Below are positions 7,521-12,246 of a DNA stretch of 12,246 nucleotides, in pieces. Source of the DNA: Lutibacter sp. (lineage in GTDB: Bacteria; Bacteroidota; Bacteroidia; Flavobacteriales; Flavobacteriaceae). Each line of letters opens with the position of its first letter. The first letter of the stretch is position 1. A program made the position numbers and the translations under genes. The stretch is taken from the NCBI GenBank assembly GCA_003516285.1, contig DPCK01000021.1, positions 36,784 to 49,029 on the forward strand, written 5' to 3'. The notes under the pieces were generated by a model. That model did no database searches, was not told the origin of the DNA, and was given only the letters and a program-made list of their open reading frames with translations.

Positions 7521-7526
7521 AATCTA
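7519..7526 (-). promoter_or_regulatory. Candidate -7 box for the hyaABCD operon
   Basis: Minus-strand TAGATTTG fits the Bacteroidota -7 consensus TAnnTTTG. It lies 63 bases upstream of the hyaA ATG. No TTG was found at the usual 17-23 base spacing upstream for the -33 element, so it is either weak or activator-dependent. Confidence 0.4.
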
Positions 7527-7673
7527 AAGTACAAATTTTTTTGGATAAATTTACCGTAACTAGTTAATTTAGAATGGTTTAAAATAAGGTAAATAAAGCT
7601 TTAATGCTTATTTAAACCAAATAAAAATAACGGAAGAAAATAAAGATACACCTCTTTATTTGAAGATAATTTG

Positions 7674-7681
7674 TAAATTTG
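7674..7681 (+). promoter_or_regulatory. Candidate -7 box for the hypABC operon
   Basis: TAAATTTG fits TAnnTTTG and ends 22 bases before the hypA ATG, leaving a short leader. A clear -33 TTG at normal spacing is missing, as on the hyaA side. The 248-bp gap 7456-7703 is the only divergent junction in the window, so promoters for both operons are expected here. Confidence 0.4.
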
Positions 7682-7703
7682 AATATAAACGGCTTTTTTA
7701 ATT

Positions 7704-8045
7704 ATGCACGAACTATCCATAGCATTGGGAATTGTTAAGATTGCTGAAGATGAAACAGCGAAAGCAAAGGCAAACAGCGTAACAAAAATTGAACTTGAAA
7801 TAGGTGTTTTATCGGGTATTGAACTTGATTCCTTAAACTTTATTTGGGAATCGGCCATTAAGAATACAGTGCTTGAATTTGCTGAAAAAGAAATTATTGT
7901 CATTAAAGGAAAAGGAAAATGTGTTGATTGCGATACGGAATTTGAAATGGAAAACTTATATGATCCTTGCCCCTATTGCCAAAGTTATTTTAAAAGTATT
8001 TTGCAGGGAAAAGAATTGAGGGTAAAAGCATTGGAAGTCATTTAA
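7704..8045 (+). CDS. hypA: Hydrogenase nickel-incorporation protein HypA
   Basis: Nickel metallochaperone that works with HypB to load nickel into the immature large subunit HyaB in the cytoplasm. The 113-residue product has the invariant N-terminal MHELSIA, in which the Met1 amine and His2 bind nickel, and a zinc domain with two CxxC pairs: C73-x2-C76 (KCVDCDTEF) and C90-x2-C93 (DPCPYCQSYF). The length is the usual one of about 113-120. The start is certain because the His2 motif must be N-terminal. A gap of 13 bases separates it from hypB. It is divergent from hyaA, with a shared control region between them. Confidence 0.97.
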   Translation: MHELSIALGIVKIAEDETAKAKANSVTKIELEIGVLSGIELDSLNFIWESAIKNTVLEFAEKEIIVIKGKGKCVDCDTEFEMENLYDPCPYCQSYFKSILQGKELRVKALEVI

Positions 8046-8058
8046 AACTAATTTAATT

Positions 8059-8892
8059 ATGTGTGGAACTTGTGGCTGCGGCACCGAAAATAACGGTCCG
8101 ATTATTTTAAAACCTGGAGAGGAAAATCATTCTCACGGGAATCATCATCATCATCACGATGGACATTCGCATTCGCACGATGAACATCATCACGACGGTC
8201 ATTCACACTCGCACGAGCACAACCATCAACACAAAGTATTGGAAATTGAACAGGACATACTTCAAAACAACCAGCTTCTGGCAGCAAGAAACAGAGGCTA
8301 TTTTGAAGCAAAAAATATTTTCGCACTCAACTTGGTAAGTTCCCCGGGCTCAGGAAAAACAGCGCTTTTGGAACGCACTTTGGCCGATTTAAAAGAGGAA
8401 ATTTCGTTTTATGTAATTGAAGGCGATCAGCAAACTTTAAATGATGCCAACAGAATTGCCGCGCACGATGTTCCTGTTGTTCAAATAAACACAGGAAAAG
8501 GCTGTCATTTGGAAAGTGATATGGTTTTTGATGCCGTGAAAAAGTTAAAAATTAAAGACCATTCGGTTTTAATGATTGAAAATGTGGGCAATTTGGTTTG
8601 TCCGTCTATGTTTGATTTGGGCGAAAATAAACGCGTTGTTATCATAAGTACCACCGAGGGTGAAGACAAACCCATCAAATATCCCGATATGTTTTATACT
8701 TCGGATGTTTGTATCATCAATAAAATAGATTTGCTGCCTTATGTAAACGTAAATATTGAAAACATCAAAAATTATGCGCTGCAGGTAAATCCTAAATTGC
8801 TGTTTTTTGAAGTTTCCGCAACTACAGGCCAAGGAATGGAAGCTTGGTATCAATGGTTAAAAGGCCCCCTAACCCCCGAAGGGGGAATTTAA
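8059..8892 (+). CDS. hypB: Hydrogenase nickel-incorporation GTPase HypB with His-rich nickel store
   Basis: SIMIBI-class GTPase that supplies nickel to HypA/HyaB. The 277-residue protein has, in order: MCGTCGCG at 1-8, the high-affinity N-terminal nickel site; a histidine-rich stretch at 24-58 with 19 His in 35 residues; the P-loop SSPGSGKT at 94-101; EGDQQT at 121-126; the G-domain metal residues C149-H150 and C181; NKID at 221-224; and SATTGQG at 253-259. The His-rich block contains an exact duplication of ten residues (31-40 and 43-52), as in nickel-storing HypB forms of Bradyrhizobium and Rhizobium. The last nine residues (269-277, GPLTPEGGI) and the approach to the stop codon are encoded by a dispersed GC-rich repeat (8863-8890), so the normal family end is near W266-L267. 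Same operon as hypA and hypC. Confidence 0.97.
   Translation: MCGTCGCGTENNGPIILKPGEENHSHGNHHHHHDGHSHSHDEHHHDGHSHSHEHNHQHKVLEIEQDILQNNQLLAARNRGYFEAKNIFALNLVSSPGSGKTALLERTLADLKEEISFYVIEGDQQTLNDANRIAAHDVPVVQINTGKGCHLESDMVFDAVKKLKIKDHSVLMIENVGNLVCPSMFDLGENKRVVIISTTEGEDKPIKYPDMFYTSDVCIINKIDLLPYVNVNIENIKNYALQVNPKLLFFEVSATTGQGMEAWYQWLKGPLTPEGGI
8149..8214 (+). repeat. Duplicated His-rich coding segment inside hypB
   Basis: Two 30-base units (8149-8178 and 8185-8214) both encode the ten residues HHHDGHSHSH, separated by two codons (Asp-Glu). The units differ at several third codon positions, so the duplication is not brand-new or is kept by selection on the protein. It enlarges the nickel-binding region. 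Confidence 0.8.
8863..8890 (+). repeat. GC-rich hairpin repeat, copy 1, inside the hypB 3' end
   Basis: Consists of GG, CCCCC, TAA, CCCCC (8873-8877), GAA, GGGGG (8881-8885), AATTT. The last C-block and G-block form a 5-bp GC stem with a GAA loop. The whole 28 bases are identical to copy 3 (9280-9253 on the minus strand). It is translated as the last residues of HypB and runs into the stop codon at 8890-8892. It might end or pause transcription before hypC, but only a short T-run follows. Confidence 0.85.
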
Positions 8893-8910
8893 ACCGGAAA
8901 GCAAAATTTT

Positions 8911-8938
8911 AAAATCGTAAATCAAAAATCGTAAATCA
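8911..8938 (+). repeat. Perfect 14-bp tandem (two heptads x2) in the hypC leader
   Basis: Two exact copies of AAAATCGTAAATCA (8911-8924, 8925-8938) end 2 bases before the hypC ATG. Each copy is itself two similar heptads, AAAATCG and TAAATCA, so the array has a 7-bp period. It fills most of the 48-bp hypB-hypC gap and takes the place of a ribosome-binding region, giving an A-rich leader. Confidence 0.9.
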
Positions 8939-8940
8939 AC

Positions 8941-9189
8941 ATGTGTTTATCAATTCCCGGAAAATTAATAGCAATTACCTCTCAGCTGGATGAAACTTTC
9001 AGAATGGGGAAAGTGTCTTTTGACGGAATCATAAAAGAAGTGAGCCTCACTTTGGTGCCTGAAGCCAATGTAGGCGATTACGTGTTGGTTCACGTGGGCG
9101 CCGCCATTTCTACCATTAATGAAGAAGAAGCCAAAAAAACTTTTGACATCCTAAAACAACTTGGGGAACTTCAGGATTTAGCCCCCTAA
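8941..9189 (+). CDS. hypC: Hydrogenase assembly chaperone HypC/HupF
   Basis: Small chaperone that with HypD holds the iron atom while CN and CO ligands are attached, then delivers it to the large subunit. The 82-residue protein begins MCLSIPGKL; Cys2 is the essential metal/thiol residue and must be near the N-terminus after Met removal, which fixes the start. The beta-barrel core includes KVSFDGIIKEVSL, VGDYVLVHVGAAIS and the closing helix beginning INEEEAKKTFDIL. The final codons (Ala81-Pro82) and the stop TAA (9187-9189) belong to a GC-rich repeat, so the tail beyond about residue 79 is not family-derived. The partner hypD is absent from the window; the next gene converges on hypC. Confidence 0.96.
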   Translation: MCLSIPGKLIAITSQLDETFRMGKVSFDGIIKEVSLTLVPEANVGDYVLVHVGAAISTINEEEAKKTFDILKQLGELQDLAP

Positions 9190-9204
9190 CCCCTGAAGGG
9201 GGAA
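9181..9204 (+). terminator. GC-rich hairpin repeat, copy 2; likely hypABC terminator
   Basis: The element reads GCCCCC, TAA, CCCC (9190-9193), TGAA, GGGGG (9198-9202), AA. The C- and G-blocks form a short GC stem with a 4-base loop; a T-run (9209-9213) follows a few bases later. The TAA inside the repeat is the hypC stop codon. It forms a 22-of-23 inverted pair with copy 3 at 9256-9278, so read-through RNA from either side could form a long stem. Confidence 0.7.
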
Positions 9205-9255
9205 CTGATTTTTAAAAAAAATGAGGGCTAAAATCATAAACTGAAAGATTAAAAA

Positions 9256-9280
9256 TTCCCCCTTCGGGGGTTAGGGGGCC
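9256..9280 (-). terminator. GC-rich hairpin repeat, copy 3; likely terminator of the gpmI-thioredoxin unit
   Basis: In minus-strand sense it starts one base after the stop codon of the thioredoxin-like gene and reads GGCCCCC, TAA, CCCCC, GAA, GGGGG, AA, then TTTTT. A 5-bp GC stem with a 3-base loop followed by T residues is a good intrinsic terminator layout. It is 28 bases identical to copy 1 in hypB if the flanking TTT is counted. Confidence 0.7.
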
Positions 9281-9281
9281 T

Positions 9282-9806
9282 TTATTCGTAAGAATGTTTG
9301 TATGGTTGGCCGCTAACGATTTTCAACAAATCGGATTCAACGGAATCTCTTGGATATTCAACAAATCGTCCTATTTCTATATTGTTTTTATAAACAATAA
9401 AGGTAGGAACTCTATCAATATTCAAACCTTCCTGTAAATTATCGGGCGTTGTTTTGCTTCTGTTTACCGTAATCATTGTTAAATTATTGTAATCAAAACC
9501 TGCTTCATCCAAAATTTTATAAAAAACGGGTGTTTGTTCCTGGCTATCGCCGCACCAAGTTCCCATAAATGCTTTTATTTTGATATCTTTTAATAGCGGA
9601 GTTAGTTTTGCCATCACTTCTTTATCAGTTTCATAAGAAGCGTAATTTGGTGTGAACCACTCATTGAAAGGAGCTTCAAGAAAACTTTCTTTATTGGCAA
9701 CTCCAATTAAATTTCCCGAGGGATCTTTTATAGCGGTCGCAGTATTTTTTTGGGCGGAACAACTCATAAGGCTTAATATAAAGACAGAGAAAATTAGTTT
9801 TTTCAT
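9282..9806 (-). CDS. Thioredoxin-fold lipoprotein with monothiol CGDS site
   Basis: A 174-residue protein with a lipoprotein signal (hydrophobic 4-14, lipobox LMSC with C16), so it should be anchored in the periplasm or outer membrane. A thioredoxin-like domain covers about 60-168: the active-site segment MGTWCGDSQEQTP at 81-93 has C85 but Ser88 in place of the second cysteine, and the cis-proline motif VPTF has P134. A CxxS site cannot form the usual intramolecular disulfide, so a role in thiol binding or mixed-disulfide handling is more likely than classic oxidoreduction. It lies 35 bases downstream of gpmI and converges on hypC. It is unlikely to be the hydrogenase chaperone HyaE, which is cytoplasmic, but the neighbourhood makes it worth noting. 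Exact function unknown. Confidence 0.85.
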   Translation of the reverse strand: MKKLIFSVFILSLMSCSAQKNTATAIKDPSGNLIGVANKESFLEAPFNEWFTPNYASYETDKEVMAKLTPLLKDIKIKAFMGTWCGDSQEQTPVFYKILDEAGFDYNNLTMITVNRSKTTPDNLQEGLNIDRVPTFIVYKNNIEIGRFVEYPRDSVESDLLKIVSGQPYKHSYE

Positions 9807-9836
9807 AATGTATAAAATTAATGTGTCGTAAAACTA

Positions 9837-9844
9837 CAAAATTA
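9837..9844 (-). promoter_or_regulatory. Weak candidate -7 box for the thioredoxin-like gene
   Basis: Minus-strand TAATTTTG fits TAnnTTTG, overlaps the gpmI stop codon and lies 30 bases before the start codon at 9806. No -33 TTG is seen at correct spacing. The gene may equally be read from the gpmI promoter. Confidence 0.25.
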
Positions 9845-11359
9845 AATTAAGGAATGGCGCGTCATTACAGCCGGTTTTTCAATTCCCATAAGTTCCAGAA
9901 TTGTTGGTGCAATATCGCCTAAAACGCCATCTTCAATATATTTCAAATCTTTATCCACTAAAATCACTGGAACCGGATTGGTAGTATGTGATGTGTTCGG
10001 TGTTCCATCAGGATTTATCATTGTTTCGCAATTTCCGTGGTCGGCAATGATGATGGTGGTATAATCGTTTTTTAAGGCGGAAGCCACCACATCTTCCACG
10101 CATTTATCAACGGCCTCACAGGCTTTTATCGCCGCTTCCATCATGCCTGTATGTCCAACCATATCGCCATTGGCAAAGTTTAAACACACAAAATCGACTT
10201 CTTTTTTATCCAATTCGGGAATAATGGCATCGCGAATGTCAAAAGCGCTCATTTCGGGTTTTAAATCGTAGGTGGCCACTTTTGGGGACGGGCATAAAAT
10301 GCGGATTTCATTTTCAAAAGTTTTTTCCCTTCCCCCGGAAAAGAAAAAAGTAACGTGCGGATATTTTTCTGATTCTGCAATTCTGATTTGTTTTTTCCCG
10401 GCTTTTGCCAACACTTCGCCTAGCGTATTTTCCAAATTGTCTGTTTCGTAAATGATGTGTACATTTTTAAAAGTATCGTCGTAACTGGTTAAGGTTACAT
10501 AATATAACGGCATTTTTATCATCCCAAATTCAGGAAAGTCTTTTTGTGATAATACATCAGTAAGTTCGCGCCCTCTGTCAGTTCTATAGTTGAAGAAAAC
10601 CACCACATCATCCGCTTTAATTTGTGTTTTTGGCTGGCCATTTTCATCGGTCATAATGATGGGTTTGATAAACTCATCAGTCACATCATTGGCATAACTT
10701 TCTTCGATGCTTTTTAATGCATTGGTCGATTTTTCGCCTTCAGCATTTACAACCGCATCATAAGCCAATTTTATGCGTTCCCAGCGTTTATCCCTGTCCA
10801 TCGCAAAATAACGTCCTGTAATTGTTGCCAATTCACCGGTAGTTTCTTTCATATAATTTTGAATGGTTTCTATAAAGTTTATGCCCGATTTCGGATCACA
10901 GTCCCTTCCATCGGTAAATGCGTGTAAAAACACATTTTTTAAGTTGTGTTCTGCAGCAACATCAAGCAATCCTTTTAAATGGTTGATATGAGAATGAATC
11001 CCACCATCTGAAACCAGTCCCAGTAAATGAATATTTTTATTATTTTCCTTCGCGTAAGAAATCGCGTCAAGCAATGCTTTTTCTTTTCCCAGTGTTTTAT
11101 TTTTAACCGCCAAATTAACCCGAACCAAGTTTTGATAAACAATTCTTCCGGCACCTAAATTCATATGTCCAACTTCGCTGTTTCCCATTTGTCCTTCCGG
11201 CAATCCCACATATTCTCCGTCGGTGCGCAAACTTGCATTCGCATATTTGTGGTACAAACTGTCTATATAAGAGGTTTTTGCGTTATAAATTGCGGAAACT
11301 TTAGGGTCTTGGGTAATTCCCCAGCCATCTAAAATCATTAAAATCACTTTCTTGTTCAT
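9842..11359 (-). CDS. gpmI: 2,3-bisphosphoglycerate-independent phosphoglycerate mutase
   Basis: Glycolytic and gluconeogenic enzyme interconverting 3- and 2-phosphoglycerate with two Mn2+ ions and a phosphoserine intermediate. The 505-residue length is normal (about 510). Visible motifs: LMILDGWG with D11; PEGQMGNSEVGHMNLGAGR at 54-72 with the catalytic S61; SDGGIHSH at 119-126; HAFTDGRD at 148-155; the phosphate-binding FNYRTDRGREL; NGDMVGHTG and ADHGNCE in the metal-binding alkaline-phosphatase-like domain; and HTTNPVPVIL near the end. Start chosen at the ATG giving the usual KKVILMILDGWG N-terminus. A good -7 box lies 28 bases upstream. A thioredoxin-like lipoprotein gene follows on the same strand after 35 bases. 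Confidence 0.97.
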   Translation of the reverse strand: MNKKVILMILDGWGITQDPKVSAIYNAKTSYIDSLYHKYANASLRTDGEYVGLPEGQMGNSEVGHMNLGAGRIVYQNLVRVNLAVKNKTLGKEKALLDAISYAKENNKNIHLLGLVSDGGIHSHINHLKGLLDVAAEHNLKNVFLHAFTDGRDCDPKSGINFIETIQNYMKETTGELATITGRYFAMDRDKRWERIKLAYDAVVNAEGEKSTNALKSIEESYANDVTDEFIKPIIMTDENGQPKTQIKADDVVVFFNYRTDRGRELTDVLSQKDFPEFGMIKMPLYYVTLTSYDDTFKNVHIIYETDNLENTLGEVLAKAGKKQIRIAESEKYPHVTFFFSGGREKTFENEIRILCPSPKVATYDLKPEMSAFDIRDAIIPELDKKEVDFVCLNFANGDMVGHTGMMEAAIKACEAVDKCVEDVVASALKNDYTTIIIADHGNCETMINPDGTPNTSHTTNPVPVILVDKDLKYIEDGVLGDIAPTILELMGIEKPAVMTRHSLI

Positions 11360-11386
11360 AAGAAATAGGTGTTATTTTGAAAAACA

Positions 11387-11394
11387 CAAAGATA
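11387..11394 (-). promoter_or_regulatory. -7 box of the gpmI promoter
   Basis: Minus-strand TATCTTTG is a full match to the Bacteroidota -7 consensus TAnnTTTG, in its commonest form. It ends 27 bases before the gpmI start codon, the usual spacing for a short leader. A canonical -33 TTG is not evident. Confidence 0.6.
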
Positions 11395-11466
11395 CAAAGT
11401 ATTCATTTGAAGCGCTTTTGAATAGCTCATAAATTCTTGTGAAAATTACTAAAACGATTGAGTAAA

Positions 11467-11490
11467 GCCCTCTAACCCCCAAAGGGGGGA
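11467..11490. repeat. GC-rich hairpin repeat, copy 4 (diverged)
   Basis: Reads GCCCTC, TAA, CCCCC (11476-11480), AAA, GGGGGG (11484-11489), A. It keeps the TAA-CCCCC-N3-GGGGG core of the other three copies but with substitutions, and unlike them it is not next to a stop codon: it sits between the start of gpmI and the end of the M48 gene. Its orientation is that of copies 1 and 2. Confidence 0.8.
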
Positions 11491-11502
11491 CAGAACGTAA
11501 AG

Positions 11503-11614
11503 AAAATGTTCAATGAACATTTTTAGTGAATGGGCCAGGTGGCGCGTTGGCCGTTAAAAAAATGTTTGGTATACATTTTTAGCGATTGAGCCAGCTGGCG
11601 TAAGGGCATTATAA
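11503..11614. repeat. Two tandem copies of a 56-bp repeat with internal dyads
   Basis: Copy A (11503-11558) and copy B (11559-11614) match at about 39 of 56 positions by hand alignment. Each has two dyads. The first is AAAATGTTC-AAT-GAACATTTT in copy A (perfect 9-bp arms) and AAAATGT-N7-ACATTTT in copy B. The second is GCCA-GG-TGGC in copy A and the perfect palindrome GCCAGCTGGC in copy B. The GCCA/TGGC arms are kept in both copies while the central base pair varies. Type and origin not recognised; not coding. Confidence 0.75.
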
Positions 11615-11674
11615 AATTATAGATGAAGCTATTATAAGTTGTAAGTTCAAAAATTAAACTGCTAAAAATTGCGT

Positions 11675-12246
11675 TTATTTCTTATACTTTTCAATGGCTG
11701 CCTTTATTTTTTCAATCCTGTTTTCAGGATCGGGATGCGTGCTCATTCTTTCTGAAGTCTGATTTGGGCCTGCGGCATCTTTTAAAATTTGCATTACACC
11801 AATCAGTTCAATCGGATTGTAACCGGCATCAATCATAAATTTTACGCCCAATTCATCACTTTCCAATTCATCGTCCCGGCCATAACTTAAATTGATCACA
11901 TTGGCGATGGCGGCTGCGCCCTGAGCCGTGCTCGGATCGATACCAACGGCAACCCCGCTTAAAATTCCCTCAGTCAATCCTTGTTTTGCCAAACGTTCTG
12001 CAGAATGCCTACCAACAACGTGACCAATTTCGTGTCCCAAAACGCCTGCAAGCTGGTCTTCATTTTCTAATTTTGAAAATAAAGCATAAGTGATAAAAAC
12101 CTGTCCGCCCGGAAGCGCAAAAGCATTGATGGTTTGCGAATCGGCCAACAAATGAAAATCGTAATCATAAACCGTTTCTTTGGCAACGCTGCTGTGAACC
12201 AGTTTTTGGCCAACCTGATCTACCAGATCCTGAGATTTTTGATCGG
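11675..12246 (-). CDS. M48 family zinc metalloprotease, C-terminal part
   Basis: The gene enters from the right edge; the reading frame is open to the end of the window, adding about 31 residues (including DLVDQVGQKLVHSSVAKE) before the internal TTG at 12151. The visible 189 residues contain the M48 core: NAFALPGGQVFI, the zinc motif HEIGH (12034-12020; two His ligands and the catalytic Glu), and the SYGRDDELESDELG segment whose Glu at 11869-11867 is the likely third ligand. The end has STHPDPENRI, typical of the BepA/LoiP/YggG-like periplasmic and outer-membrane-associated quality-control proteases. The N-terminus, and thus any signal peptide or lipobox, is outside the window. The gene ends in a repeat-rich gap and need not be co-transcribed with gpmI. 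Confidence 0.93.
   Translation of the reverse strand, partial: DQKSQDLVDQVGQKLVHSSVAKETVYDYDFHLLADSQTINAFALPGGQVFITYALFSKLENEDQLAGVLGHEIGHVVGRHSAERLAKQGLTEGILSGVAVGIDPSTAQGAAAIANVINLSYGRDDELESDELGVKFMIDAGYNPIELIGVMQILKDAAGPNQTSERMSTHPDPENRIEKIKAAIEKYKK

Larger units (their letters stand above)
11360..11674. other. Gene-free, repeat-rich gap between the M48 protease gene and gpmI
   Basis: These 315 bases contain no plausible coding sequence on either strand. From left to right they hold the gpmI leader and -7 box, copy 4 of the GC-rich hairpin repeat, a two-copy 56-bp repeat with internal dyads, and about 60 AT-rich bases next to the end of the M48 gene in which I see nothing definite. No clear U-tailed terminator for the M48 gene was found. 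Confidence 0.7.

Noticed and set aside
7557..7603. Two perfect 10-bp palindromes, TAACTAGTTA (7557-7566) and TAAAGCTTTA (7594-7603), and a 7-bp inverted repeat ATTTACC/GGTAAAT around the first in the divergent gap.
   Set aside because: In AT-rich sequence palindromes of this size are expected by chance at about this frequency, and they do not line up with either -7 box. Conservation in relatives would be needed before calling them operators.
7601..7903. A 100-codon open frame on the - strand crossing the hypA start and its leader.
   Set aside because: It overlaps hypA antisense and the hypA promoter region, with Ser/Ile/Phe-rich composition of a shadow frame. No start signal.
8128..8232. The CAT/CAC-rich stretch considered as a microsatellite or CRISPR-like repeat.
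   Set aside because: It is in frame and encodes the His-rich nickel-binding block of HypB, with third-position differences between units.
9282..9806. Thioredoxin-like gene considered as the hydrogenase chaperone HyaE/HupG.
   Set aside because: It has a lipoprotein signal and a retained active-site cysteine, whereas HyaE-type proteins are cytoplasmic; it also follows gpmI and is convergent with hypC.
1..12246. Search for a new defence, mobile or otherwise undescribed gene system.
   Set aside because: All sizeable genes belong to recognisable families except the small outer-membrane protein and DUF3098; no transposase, integrase, toxin-antitoxin pair or CRISPR array was seen. The unexplained content is in the non-coding repeats.

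Overview
The window comes from a low-GC member of the Bacteroidota, most likely the Flavobacteriia. Three things suggest this. The gene order ftsX–DUF3098–uppP–truB is typical of that phylum. Genes lack clear Shine-Dalgarno sequences, and several starts are preceded by the Bacteroidota -7 box (TAnnTTTG). The gaps also carry GC-rich hairpin repeats and 7-bp-period iterations of a kind I remember from flavobacterial genomes (memory, not a search).

Layout. 1-2995 (+): cell-envelope and housekeeping operon: 3' end of ftsX, a small DUF3098 membrane protein, uppP, truB and a small predicted outer-membrane protein. 3164-7455 (-): structural operon of a membrane-bound uptake [NiFe]-hydrogenase, transcribed hyaA (small subunit), hyaB (large subunit), hyaC (cytochrome b), then, after a 161-bp gap with a terminator-like hairpin, hyaD (maturation protease). 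7456-7703: divergent control region with a -7 box for each direction and a dyad at the hyaA side. 7704-9189 (+): nickel-insertion and maturation genes hypA, hypB, hypC. 9282-11359 (-): gpmI, followed downstream by a lipoprotein with a monothiol thioredoxin fold. 11360-11674: repeat-rich gap. 11675-12246 (-): 3' part of an M48 metalloprotease.

How it works together. HyaA has the twin-arginine motif, the extra cysteines at 68 and 169 that mark the oxygen-tolerant [4Fe-3S] proximal cluster, and a C-terminal membrane anchor with a histidine. HyaC supplies the di-heme b cytochrome that passes electrons from H2 to the quinone pool. HypA/HypB deliver nickel, HypC carries the Fe(CN)2CO intermediate, and HyaD removes the C-terminal tail of HyaB after nickel insertion. 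This fits a group 1d-type enzyme used for aerobic H2 oxidation. HypD, HypE and HypF, needed for a working enzyme, are not in the window, and hypC is closed off by convergent terminators, so they must lie elsewhere if the enzyme is functional.

The hydrogenase is a known type. The least explained material is the repeats: four copies of a CCCCC-N3/4-GGGGG element that form gene ends (one encodes the last residues of HypB, one supplies the hypC stop codon), short arrays with a 7-bp period at several junctions, and a 56-bp two-copy repeat with two conserved dyads upstream of gpmI. No tRNA, rRNA, CRISPR array, transposase or integrase was seen.
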